A stretch of 64,000 bases of DNA from Chamaelirium japonicum (Eukaryota; Streptophyta; Magnoliopsida; Liliales; Melanthiaceae): contig OX393549.1 in assembly GCA_947650365.1 (NCBI GenBank), forward strand, positions 27,929,209 to 27,993,208, read 5' to 3'. A program made the translations under genes and the position numbers. Position 1 is the first letter of the stretch. Every line of letters starts with the position of its first letter. Positions 52,261-64,000 of this stretch are shown piece by piece. The notes under the pieces were generated by a model, which searched no databases, had not been told where the DNA came from, and saw only the letters and a program-made list of their open reading frames with translations.

Positions 52261-53230
52261 ACAAATGGATACATTCGTGTGAATGAATTAGAATGGATCG
52301 TACGAATGAGTAAGTATGGATCGTACGAATGAAATAGAATGGATTGCACGAATGAATTAGAATGGATCGTACGAATGAATTAGAATGGATCGTGTGAAAG
52401 AATTAGAATGGATTGTATGAATGAATTAGAATGGATCGTACGAATGAATTAGAATGGATCGTACGAAGGAATTAGAATGGATCGTACGAATGAATTAGAA
52501 TAGATCGTACGAATGAATTAGAATGGATCGTACGAATGAATTAGAATGGATCGTACGAAGGAATTAGAATGGATCGTACGAATGAATTAGAATGGATATA
52601 TTCGTGCAAATGAATTAGAATGGATCGTATGAATGTATTAGAATGGATCGTATGAGTGAATTAGAATGGATCGTACGAATGAATTAGAATGGATCGTATG
52701 AATGATTTAGAATGGATACATTCGTGTGAATGAATTAGAATGGATCGTATGAATGAATTAGAATAGATTTTGTGAATGAATTGGAACTGATCGTACGAAT
52801 GAATTAGAATGGATACATTCGTGCGAATGAATTAGAATGGATTGTATGAATGAATTAGAATGGATCGTACGAATAAACTAGAATGGATACATTCGTGCGA
52901 ATGAATTAGAATGGATCGTACGAATGAATTAGAATGGATCGTACGAATGAATTAGAATGGATCGTACGAATGAATTAGAATGGATTGTACGAATAAATTA
53001 GAATGGATATATTCATCCGAATGAATTAGAATGGATCATACGAATAAGTAAGAATGGATCGTACGAATGAAATAGAATAGATTGTACGAATGAATTAGAA
53101 TGGATCCTACGAATGAATTAGAATGGATCGTGTGAAAGAATTAGAATGGGTTGTATGAATGAATTAGAATGGATCGTATGAATGAATTAGAATGGATCGT
53201 GCGAATGAATTCGAATGGATCGTACGAATT
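52261..53230 (-). repeat. Satellite block, minus orientation
   Basis: Counterpart of 2,275-3,267, closing on GAATTAATTC (53,226-53,235). Confidence 0.9.
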
Positions 53231-55331
53231 AATTCTAATTCATTCATACAATCCATTCTAATTCTTTCACACGATCCATTCTAATTCATTCGTACGTTCC
53301 ATTCTAATTCATTAGCACGATCCATGCTAATTCATTCGTTCGATCAATTCTAATTCATTAGCACGATCCATTCTAATTCATTCGTACGATCCATTCTAAT
53401 TCATTCGCACGATCCATTCTAATTCATTCATAGGATCCATTCTAATTCATTCATACAATCCATTCGAATTCATTCGCACGAATGTATCCATTCTAATTCA
53501 TTCGTACGATCAGTTCTAATTCATTCACAAAATCTATTCTAATTCATTCATACGATCCATTCTAATTCATTCACACGAATGTATCCATTCTAATTCATTC
53601 GTACGATCCATTCTAATTCATTCGTACGATCCATTCTAATTCACTCATACGATCCATTCTAATACATTCATACGATCCATTCTAATTCATTTGCACGAAT
53701 ATATCCATTCTAATTCATTCGTACGATCCATTCTAATTCCTTCGTACGATCCATTCTAATTCATTCGTACGATCTATTCTATTTCATTCGTACGATCCAT
53801 TCTTACTCATTCGTACGATCCATTCTAATTCATTTATTCGATCCATTCTAATTCATTCGCACGAATATATCCATTCTAATTCATTCGTTCGATCAATTCT
53901 AATTCATTAGCACGATCCATTCTAATTCATTCGTACGATCCATTCTAATTCATTCGCACGATCCATTCTAATTCATTCATAGGATCCATTCTAATTCATT
54001 CATACGATCTATTCTAATTCTTTCGCACGAATGTATCTATTCTAATTCATTTGCACGAATGTATCCATTCTAATTCATTCGTACGATCCATTCTAATTCA
54101 TTCGTACGATCCATTCTAATTCATTCGTACGATCCATTCTAATTCATTCATACGATCTATTCTAATTCATTCATACAATCCATTCTAATTCTTTCACACG
54201 ATCCATTCTAATTCATTCGTTCGATCAATTCTAATTCATTAGCACGATCCATTCTAATTCATTCGTACGATGCATTCTAATTCATTTGTACGATTCAATT
54301 CTAATTCATTCGTACGATCCATTCTAATTCATTCGTATGATCCATTCTAATTAATTCGTATGATCCATTCTAATTCATTCGTACGATCCATTTTAATTCA
54401 TTCATACAATCCATTCTAATTCATTCGCACGATCCATTCTAATTCATTCGTAGGATCCAGTCTAATTCATTTGTACAATCTATTCTATTTCATTCGTACG
54501 ATCCATTCTTACTTATTCGTATGATCCATTCTAATTCATTCGGACGATTGTATCCATTCTAATTTATTCATACGATCCATTCTAATTCATTCGTACGATC
54601 CATTCTAATTTATTCGTACGATCCATTCTAATTCATTCGTCCGATCCATTCTAATTCATTCGCACGAATGTATCCATTCTAATTCATTCGTATGATCCAT
54701 TCTAATTCATTCGTCCGATCCATTCTAATTCATTCGCACGAATGTATCCATTCTAATTCATTCGTACAATCCATTCTAATTCATTCGTACGATCCATTCT
54801 AATTCATTCGTAAGATCCATTCTAATTCATTCGTACGATCCATTCTAATTCATTCTACGATCCATTCTAATTCATTCGCACGAATGTATCGATTCTAGTT
54901 CATTCGTACGATCCATTCTAATTCATTCGTACGATCCATTTTAATTCATTCGCACGATCCATTCTAATTCATTCGTACGATCAATTCTAATTCATTCGCA
55001 CGAATGTATCCATTCTAATTCATTCATACGATCCATTCTTATTCATTCGTACGATCCATTCTAATTCACTCATACGATCCATTCTAATACATTTATACGA
55101 TCCATTCTAATTCATTTGCACAAATATATCCATTCTAATTCATTCGTACGATCCATTCTAATTCCTTCATACGATCCATTCTAATTCATTCGTACGATCT
55201 ATTCTAATTCATTCGTACGATCCATTCTAATTCATTCGTACGATCCATTCTAATTCCTTCGTACGATCCATTCTAATTCATTCGTACGATCCATTCTAAT
55301 TCATTCGTACAATCTATTCTAATTCATTCGT
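53231..55331 (+). repeat. Satellite block, plus orientation
   Basis: Counterpart of 3,268-5,369. A 21-bp deletion unit (CATTCTACGATCC) lies near 54,855. Ends at CATTCGTATGAATAG. Confidence 0.9.
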
Positions 55332-57573
55332 ATGAATAGATACATTCGTGTGAATGAATTAGAATGGATCGTACGAATGAGTAAGAATGGATCGTACGAA
55401 TGAAATAGAATGGATTGCACGAATGAATTAGAATGGATCGTACGAATGAATTAGAATGGATCGTGTGAAAGAAGTAGAATGGATTGTATGAATGAATTAA
55501 AATGGATCGTACGAAGGAATTAGAATGGATCGTACGAAGGAATTAGAATGGATCGTACGAATGAATTAGAATGGATCGTACGAATGAATTAGAATGGATC
55601 GTACGAAGGAATTAGAATGGATCGTACGAATGAATTAGAATGGATATATTCGTGCAAATGAATTAGAATGGATCGTATGAATGTATTAGAATGGATCGTA
55701 TGAGTGAATTAGAATGGATCGTACGAATGAATTAGAATGGATCATATGAATGAATTAGAATGGATACATTCGTGTGAATGAATTAGAATGGATCGTATGA
55801 ATGAATTAGAATAGATTTTGTGAATGAATTAGAACTGATCGTACGAATGAATTAGAATGGATACATTCGTGCGAATGAATTAGAATGGATTGTATGAATG
55901 AATTAGAATGGATCGTACGAATGAACTAGAATGGATACATTCGTGCGAATGAATTAGAATGGATCGTACGAATGAATTAGAATGGATCTTACGAATGAAT
56001 TAGAATGGATCGTATGAATGAATTAGAATGGATCGTATGAATGAATTAGAATGGATACATTCGTGCGAATGAATTAGAATGGATCGTACAAATGAATTAT
56101 AATGGATCTTACGAATGAATTAGAATGGATCGTACGAATGAATTAGAATGGATCGTACGAATGAATTAGAATGGATACATTCGTGCGAATGAATTAGAAT
56201 GGATCGGACGAATGAATTAGAATGGATCGTACGAATGAATTAGAATGGATCAAATGAATGAATTAGAATCGTTACATTCATGCGAATGTTTTAGAATGGA
56301 TCGTACGAATGGATTAGAATAGATCGTACGAATTGATTAGAATTGATACATTCGAGCGAATGAATTAGAATGGATCGTACGAATGAATTAGAATAGATCG
56401 TACGAATGGATTAGAATGGATCCTACGAATGGATTAGAATGGATACCTTTGTGCATATGAATTAGAATGGATCGTACGAATGAATTAGAATGGATCATAT
56501 TAATGAATTAGAATGGATCGTACGAATGAATTAGAATGGATACATTTGTGCGAATGAATTAGAATGGATCGTGCGAATCAATTAGATTGGATCGTGCGAA
56601 TGAATAAGAATAGATCATACGAATGAATTAGAATGGATCGTACGAATTAATTAGAATGGATACATTCGTGCGAATGAATTAGAATGGATTGTATGAATGA
56701 ATTAGAATGGATCGTACGAATGAATTAGAATGGATCATACGAATTAATTAGAATGGATCATACGAATGAATTAGAATGGATCATACGAATGAATTAGAAT
56801 GGATCGTACGAATGAATTAGAATAGATACATTCGTGCGAATGAATTAGAATGGATTGTGCGAATGAATAAGAACAGATCGTGCGAATGAATTAGAATGGA
56901 TCGTACGAATGAATTAGAATGGATCGTGCGAATGAATTAGAATGGATCGTACAAATGAATTAGAATGGATACATTTGTGCGAATGAATTAGAATGGATCG
57001 TATGAATGAATTAGAATGGATCGTATGAATGAATTAGAATGGATCGTACGAATGAATTAGAATGGATCGTGCGAATGAATTAGAATGGATCGTACGAATT
57101 AATTAGAATGGATCGAACGAATGAACTAGAATGGATACATTCGTGCGAATGAATTAGAATAGATCGTACGAATGAATTAGAATGGATCGTACGAATGAAT
57201 TAGAATGGATCTTACGAATGAATTAGAATGGATCGTACGAATGAATTAGAATGGATCGTACGAATGAATTAGAATGGATACATTCATGCGAATGAATTAG
57301 AATGGATCGGACGAATGAATTAGAATGGATCGTACGAATGAATTAGAATGGATCGTACGAATGAATTAGAATGGATACATTCGTCCGAATGAATTAGAAT
57401 GGATCATACGAATGAGTAAGAATGGATCGTACGAATAAAATAGAATAGATTGTACGAATGAATTAGAATGGATCCTACGAATGAATTAGAATGGATCGTG
57501 TGAAAGAATTAGAATGGATTGTATGAATGAATTAAAATGGATCGTGCGAATGAATTCGAATGGATCGTACGAA
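55332..57573 (-). repeat. Satellite block, minus orientation
   Basis: Counterpart of 5,370-7,634, with marker ATACCTTTGTGCATATG at 56,443. Closes on GAATTC at 57,571-57,576. Confidence 0.9.
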
Positions 57574-59371
57574 TTCATTCTAATTCATTCATACAATCCA
57601 TTCTAATTCTTTCACACGATCCATTCTAATTCATTCGTACGTTCCATTCTAATTCATTAGCACGATCCATGCTAATTCATTCGTTCGATCAATTCTAATT
57701 CATTACCACGATCCATTCTAATTCATTCGTAAGATCCATTCTAATTCATTCGCAAGATCTATTCTAATTCATTCATAGGATCCATTCTAATTTATTCATA
57801 CGATCTATTCTAATTCTTTCGCACGAATGTATCCATTCTAATTCATTCGCACGAATGTATCCATTCTAATTCATTCGTACGATCCATTATAATTCATTCG
57901 TACGATCCATTCTAATTCCTTCGTACGATCCATTCTAATTCATTCATACGATCTATTCTAATTCATTCATACAATCCATTCTAATTCTTTCACACGATCC
58001 ATTCTAATTCATTCGTACGATCCATTCTAATTCATTCGCACAATACATTCTATTTCATTCGTACGATCCATTCTTACTCATTGGTACGATCCATTCTAAT
58101 TCATTCGCACGAATGTATCCATTCTAACTCATTCGTACGAATCCATTCTAATTCATTCGTACAATCCATACTATTTTATTCGTACGATCCATTCTTACTC
58201 ATTCGTATGATCCATTCTAATTCATTCGTACGAATGTATCCATTCTAAATCATTCGTACGATCCATTCTAATTCATTCGTACGATCCATTCTATATGATT
58301 CATAAAATCCATTCTATTTCATTAGTACGATCAATTCTAATTCATTAGCACAATCCAATCTAATTCATTCGTACGATCCATTCAAATTCATTCGCACGAT
58401 CCATTCTAATTCATTCGTACAATCCATTCTATTTCATTCGTACGATCCATTCTTACTCATACGTATGATCCATTCTAATTCATTCGCACGAATGTATCCA
58501 TTCTAATCCATTTGTACGATCCATTCTAATCCATTCGTACGATCCATTCTAATTCATTCGCATGAATGTAACCATTCTAATTCATTCATTTGATCCATTC
58601 TAATTCATTCGTACGATCCATTCTAATTCATTCGTCCGATCCATTCTAATTCATTCGCACGAATGTATCCATTCTAAACCATTCATACGATCCATTCTAA
58701 TTTATTCGTACGATCCATTCTAATTCATTCATAAGATCCATTCTAATTCATTCGTACGATCCATTCTAATTCATTCGTAAGATCCATTCTAATTCATTCG
58801 CAAGAATGTATCCATTCTAGTTCATTCGTACGATCCATTCTAATTCATTCGTACGATCCATTCTAATTCATTCGCACGATCCATTCTAATTCATTTGTAC
58901 GATCCATTCTAATTCATTCGCACGAATGTATCCATTCTAATTCATTCGTACATATGATCCATTCTAATTCATTCGCACGAATGTATCCATTCTAATTCAT
59001 TTGTATAATCCATTGTATTTCATTCGTACGATCCATTCTTACTCATTCGTATGATCCATTCTAATTCATTCGCACGAATGTATCCATTCTAATTCATTCG
59101 TACGATCCATTCTAATTCATTCGCACGATCCATTCTAATTCATTCGTAAGATCCATTCTAATTCATTCATACGATCCATTCTAATTCATTCGTACGATCC
59201 ATTCTAATTCATTCGCACGAATGTATCCATTCTAGTTCATTCATACGATCCATTCTAATTCATTCGTACGATCCATTCTAATTCATTCGCACGATCCATT
59301 CTAATTCATTCGTACGATCAATTCTAATTCATTCGCACGAATGTATCCATTCTAATTCATTCGTACGATCC
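57574..59371 (+). repeat. Satellite block, plus orientation
   Basis: Matches 7,635-8,390 up to about 58,350, then diverges. The joint to minus at 59,371 (GATCCTGAATTAG) is abrupt and non-palindromic. Confidence 0.9.
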
Positions 59372-60020
59372 TGAATTAGAATGGATCGTACGAATGAATT
59401 AGAATGGATCGTACGAATGAACTAGAATGGATACATTCGTGCGAATGAATTAGAATGGATCGTATGAATGAATTAGAATGGATCGTACGAATGAATTAGA
59501 ATGGATCATACGAATGAATTAGAATGGATCATATGAATGAGTAAGAATGGATCGTACGAATGAAACAGAATGGATTGTACGAATGAATTAGAATGGATCG
59601 TACGAATGAATTAGATTGGATCAAGTGAAAGAATTAGAATGGATTGTATGAATGAATTAGAATGGATCATATGAATGAATTAGAATGGATCGTGCGAATG
59701 AATTCGAATGGATCGTACGAATGAATTAGAATGGATCATACGAATGAATTAGAATGGATACATTCGTGCGAATGAATTAGAATGGATACATTCGTGCGAA
59801 AGAATTAGAATAGATCGTATGAATGAATTAGAATGGATCCTATGAATGAATTAGAATGGATCGTGCGAATGAATTAGAATGGATCGTGCTAATGAATTAG
59901 AATTGACGAACGAATGAATTAGCATGGATCGTGCTAATGAATTAGAATGGAACGTACGAATGAATTAGAATGGATCGTGTGAAAGAATTAGAATGGATCG
60001 TATGAATGAATTAGAATGAA
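59372..60020 (-). repeat. Satellite block, minus orientation
   Basis: Resembles 12,101-12,649 and ends at the same GAATTC-centred junction (60,018-60,023). Confidence 0.9.
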
Positions 60021-60673
60021 TTCGTACGATCCATTCGAATTCATTCGCACGATCCATTATAATTCATTCATACGATCCATTCTAATTCATTTATACAATC
60101 CATTCTAATTCTTTCACACGATCCATTCTAATTCATTCGTAGGAACCATTCTAATTTATTCGTACAATCTATTGTATTTCATTCGTACGATCCATTCTTA
60201 CTTATTCGTATGATCCATTCTAATTCTTTCGGACGAATGTGTCCATTCTAATTTATTCGTACGATCCATTCTAATTCATTCGTACGATCCATTCTAATTC
60301 ATTCGTACGATCCATTCTTACTCATTCGTATGATCTATTCTAATTCATTCATACGATCCATTCTAATTCATTCGTACGATCCATTCTAATTCATTCGCAC
60401 AATCTATTCTAATTCATTCGTTCGTCAATTCTAATTCATTAGCACGATCCATTCTAATTCATTCGTACGATCCATTCTAATTCATTCGCACGATCCATTC
60501 TAATTCATTCATAGGATCCATTCTAATTCATTCATACGATCTATTCTAATTCTTTCGCACGAATGTATCCATTCTAATTCATTCGCACGAATGTATCCAT
60601 TCTAATTCATTCGTACGATCCATTCTAATTCATTCGTATGATCCATTCGAATTCATTCGCACGATCCATTCGT
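60021..60673 (+). repeat. Satellite block, plus orientation
   Basis: Starts like 12,650 onward. Ends at CATTCGTGCGAATG, one base away from the perfect palindrome. Confidence 0.9.
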
Positions 60674-61377
60674 GCGAATGAATTAGAATGGATTGTATGA
60701 ATGAATTAGAATGGATATATTCGTGCGAATGAATTAGAATGGATCATACGAATGAGTAAGAAGGGATCGTACGAATGAAATAGAATGGATTGTACGAATG
60801 AATTAGAATGGATCATACAAATGAATTAGAATGGATCGTACGAATGAATTAGAATGGATCATACGAATGAGTAAGAATGGATCATACAAATGAAATAGAA
60901 TGGATTGTACGAATGAAATAGAATGGATCGTACGAATGAATTAGAATGGATCGTGTGAAAGAATTAGAATGCATTGTATGAATGAATTAGAATGGATCGT
61001 ATGAATGAATTAGAATGGATCGTGCGAATGAATTCGAATGGATCACATGATCCATACGAATAGAATGGATCGTATGAATGAATTAGAATGGATCGGGCGA
61101 ATGAATTAGAATGGATTGTAGGAATGAATTAGAATGGATCGTATGAATGAATTAAAATGGATCGTATGAATGAATTAGAATGGATCGTGCGAATGAATTA
61201 GAATGGATCGTACGAATGAATTAGAATGGATCGTACGAATGAATTAGAATGGATCATACGAATGAGTATGAATGGATCGTACGAATGAAATAGAATGGAT
61301 TGTACGAATGAATTAGAATGGATACATTCATGCGAATGAATTAGAATGGATCGGACGATTGAATTAGAATGGATCGT
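60674..61377 (-). repeat. Satellite block, minus orientation
   Basis: Right part resembles 1,245-1,666 and 51,110-51,560, including a decayed form of the hairpin near 61,032-61,061 (GGATCACATGATCC). Ends at GGATCGTACGATTT. Confidence 0.9.
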
Positions 61378-63166
61378 ACGATTTATTCTAATTCATTCGT
61401 ACGATCCATTCTAATACATTCGTACGATTCATGCTAATTCATTCGCACGATCCATTCTAATTGATTCGTATGAATGTATCCATTCTAATTCATTCGTACG
61501 ATCCATTCTAATTCATTAATATGATCCATTCTAATTCATTCGTACGATCGATTCTAATTCATTCGCACTATCTATTCTAATTCATTCGTACGATCCATTC
61601 TAATTCATTCGTATGATCCATTCTAATTTATTCGTTCAAATATATCCATTCTAATTCATTCGTACGATCCATTCTAATTCATTCGCACGATCCATTCTAA
61701 TTCATTCGCACGAATGTATCCATTCTAATTCATTTGCACGATCCATTCTAATTCATTCCTATGATCTATTCTAATTCATTCGTACGATCCATTCTAATTT
61801 ATTCGCTCGAATGTATCCATTCTAAGTCATTGGTACGATCCATTCTAATTCGTTCATCTGATCCATTCTAATTCGTTCGTACGATCCATTCTAATTCGTT
61901 CATACAATCCATTCTAATTCATTCGTATGATCCATTCTAATTCATTCCTACGATCTATTCTAATTCATTCGCTCGAATATATCCATTCTAATTCATTCGT
62001 TCGATCCATTCAAATTCATTCGCACGATCCATTCTAATTCATTCGTATGATCCATTCTAATCCATTCGTACGATCCATTCTAATTCATTCGTACGATCCA
62101 TTCTAATTCATTCGTATGATCCATTCTAATTCATTCGTACGATCCATTCTAATTCATTCATACAATCCATTCTAATTCATTCGCACGAATGTATCCATTC
62201 TAATTAATTCATACGATCCATTCTAATTCATTCGTATGATCCATTCTTATTCATTTGCACGATCCAGTCTAATGGATTCGCACGATCCATTCTAATTCAT
62301 TCGCACGAATGTATCCATTCTAATTCATTCGTACGATCCATTCTAATTCATTAATATGATCCATTCTAATTCATTCGTACGATCCATTCTAATTCAAATG
62401 CACAAAGGTATCGATTCTAATCCATTCGTAGGATTTATTCTAATCCATTCGTACGATCCATTCTAATTCATTCGTACGATCCATTCTAATTCATTCGCTC
62501 GAATGTATCCATTCTAATCCATTCGTAGGATCTATTCTAATTCATTCGTCCGATCCATTCTAATTCATTCGTCCGATCCATTCTAATTCATTCGCACGAA
62601 TGTATCCATTCTAATTCATTCGTACGATCCATTCTAATTCATTCGTACGATCCATTCTAATTCATTCGTAAGATCCATTCTAATTCATTTGTACGATCCA
62701 TTCTAATTCATTCGCACGATCTATTCTAATTCATTCGCACGAATGTATCCATTCTAGTTCATTCGTACGATCCATTCTAATCATTCGTACGATCCATTCT
62801 AATTCATTCGCACGATCCATTCTAATTCATTCGTACGATCAATTCTAATGCATTCGCACGAATGTATCCATTCTAATTCATTCATACGATCCATTCTAAT
62901 TCATTCGTACGATCCATTCTAATTCACTCATACGATCCATTCTAATACATTCATACGATCCATTCTAATTCATTTGCACGAATATATCCATTCTAATTCA
63001 CTCGTACGATCCATTCTAATTCCTTCATACGATCTATTCTAATTCATTCATACGATCCATTCTAATTCATTCGTACGATCCATTCTAATTCCTTCGTATG
63101 ATCCATTCTAATTCATTCGTACGATCCATTCTAAGTCATTCTTACAATCTATTCTAATTCATTCGT
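61378..63166 (+). repeat. Satellite block, plus orientation
   Basis: From about 62,110 matches 49,620 onward. A 22-bp deletion unit (CTAATCATTCG) lies near 62,780. Ends at CATTCGTACGAATG centred on 63,166. Confidence 0.9.
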
Positions 63167-64000
63167 ACGAATGGATACATTCGTGTGAATGAATTAGAAT
63201 GGATCGTACGAATGAGTAAGAATGGCTCGTACGAATGAACTAGAATGGATTGCACGAATGAATTAGAATGGATCGTACGAATGAATTAGAATGGATCGTG
63301 TGAAAGAATTAGAATGGATTGTATGAATGAATTAGAATAGATCGTACGAAGGAATTAGAATGGATCGTACGAAGGAATTAGAATGGATCGTACGAATGAA
63401 TTAGAATGGATCATACGAATGAATTAGAATAGATCGTACGAATGAATTAGAATGGATCGTACGAAGGAATTAGAATGGATCGTACGAATGAATTAGAATG
63501 GATATATTCGTGCAAATGAATTAGAATGGATCGTATGAATGTATTAGAATGGATCGTATGAGTGAATTAGAATGGATCGTACGAATGAATTAGAATGGAT
63601 CGTATGAATGAATTAGAATGGATCGTGCGAAAGAATTAGAATGCATTGTATGAATGAATTAGAATGGATAGTATGAATGAATTAGAATGGATCATGCGAA
63701 TGAATTCGAATGGATCGCATGATCCATTCGAATAGAATGGATCGTATGAATGAATTAGAATGGATCGGGCGAATGAATTAGAATGGATTGTAGGAATGAA
63801 TTAGAATGGATCGTATGAATGAATTAGAATGGATCGTATGAATGAATTAGAATGGATCGTGCGAATGAATTAGAATGGATAGTACGAATGAATTAGAATG
63901 GATCGTACGAATGAATTAGAATGGATCATACGAATGAATTAGAATGGATCATACGAATGAGTAAGAATGGATCGTACGAATGAAATAGAATGGATTGTAC
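63167..64000 (-). repeat. Satellite block, minus orientation, runs off window
   Basis: Counterpart of 784-1,594 and 50,655-51,488. It contains the perfect hairpin at 63,704-63,733. Confidence 0.9.
63704..63733. repeat. Perfect 13-bp-arm inverted repeat, GCAT spacer
   Basis: Third intact copy of the hairpin first seen at 1,321-1,350. Confidence 0.9.

Larger units (their letters stand above)
49941..58350. repeat. Approx. 8.4-kb duplicated segment, second copy
   Basis: Matches 1-8,390. The offset is 49,940 at the start, 49,871 near 541-1,321, 49,939 at the ATACCTTTGTGCATATG marker and 49,962 at ATATGATTCATAAAATCC. The offset changes are multiples of, or close to, one to three 23-bp units. Every orientation switch in the first 8.4 kb is repeated here in order. 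Confidence 0.9.
1..64000. repeat. 23-bp satellite array, mixed orientation
   Basis: The whole window apart from 46,487-47,157 is a tandem array of a 23-bp unit, core CCATTCTAATTCATTC plus spacer GTACGAT, about 35% GC. Variants change the length: a common 28-bp unit (spacer CGCACGAATGTATCC), a 24-bp unit (CGTACGAATCC, as at 15,660 or 16,250), a 27-bp unit (GCACGAATTATCC, as at 20,044) and rare 17-22-bp deletion units (9,566, 37,871, 54,855, 62,780). By length this is of the order of 2,700 units. No gene is supported in it: TAA in the core falls in every frame every 69 bp, and open stretches survive only where length variants shift the phase or the core mutates (TATTTC, TTACTC). The unit contains GTAC and GATC, so RsaI or MboI-type digestion should give ladders. 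I do not recognise it as a named satellite family. Confidence 0.97.
62110..64000. repeat. Partial third copy of the 8.4-kb segment plus left flank
   Basis: Matches 49,620-51,488 (offset 12,490, later 12,512). Its part from 62,431 also matches window position 1 to 1,594. It runs off the window. Confidence 0.88.

Noticed and set aside
1..64000. CRISPR array
   Set aside because: Repeats are directly abutting 23-bp units with no unique spacers, they change strand repeatedly, and no cas-like gene is present.
1..64000. Human-type satellite II/III (CATTC pentamer) DNA
   Set aside because: The core does contain CATTC/ATTC, but the period is a clear 23 bp with a constant GTACGAT spacer, not a drifting pentamer array, and the island looks plant-like.
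1..64000. CENP-B box or telomere repeat
   Set aside because: I saw neither the CENP-B box pattern (TTCG....A..CGGG) nor TTTAGGG/TTAGGG runs. Centromeric or subtelomeric position cannot be claimed from sequence alone.
1..64000. Promoters, transcription-factor operators or terminators built from the ATTC/GTAC motifs
   Set aside because: Such motifs occur in every unit and have no associated gene, so there is no basis to single any out as functional.

Overview
The window is almost pure satellite DNA. About 63.3 of 64 kb is one short tandem repeat: a 23-bp unit made of an ATTC-rich core (CCATTCTAATTCATTC) and a 7-bp spacer (GTACGAT). A recurrent 28-bp variant has 5 extra bases in the spacer (CGCACGAATGTATCC in place of CGTACGATCC). 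The only other sequence is a GC-rich island of about 670 bp at 46,487-47,157. I see no intact gene, RNA gene, CRISPR array, origin or promoter. The organism is a eukaryote. A plant is my best guess, because the island's minus strand looks like GC-rich exons split by a short, AT-richer GT-AG intron, and the encoded coiled coil is of the kind found in plant mobile-element (gypsy-type/gag-like) proteins. The species cannot be named from this sequence.

Layout. The array is not uniformly head-to-tail. It is a mosaic of about 54 alternating-orientation blocks, from about 65 bp to 3.3 kb long (plus = core CCATTCTAATTCATTC on the given strand; minus = GAATGAATTAGAATGG). Most switches fall on short palindromes that the unit already contains or nearly contains: GGATCGTACGATCC or GAATTC/GAATTAATTC for minus-to-plus, and CATTCGTACGAATG or CCATTATGG/CCATAATGG for plus-to-minus. 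Tandem phase is usually kept across them.

Above the 23-bp level are several higher-order repeats (HORs). (i) A 3,336-bp HOR at 22,002-25,337, 25,338-28,673 and a partial copy to about 29,664, with a 5'-truncated older copy at about 19,850-22,001. (ii) A 4.6-4.8 kb HOR at 33,099-37,912, 37,913-42,518 and a partial copy to 44,584. (iii) An approximately 8.4-kb segment at 1-8,390 repeated at 49,941-58,350, with a further partial copy at about 62,110-64,000. (iv) An approximately 1.8-kb segment at 30,518-32,290 repeated at 47,158-48,950, immediately right of the island.

Nothing here works as a genetic pathway. The array looks like heterochromatic satellite (pericentromeric, knob-like or subtelomeric; the sequence does not say which) shaped by amplification, unequal exchange and repeated fold-back inversion. 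The commonest substitutions fall at its two CpG sites, as expected if the array is methylated. The island looks like a broken genomic gene fragment trapped at one of the rearrangement breakpoints.
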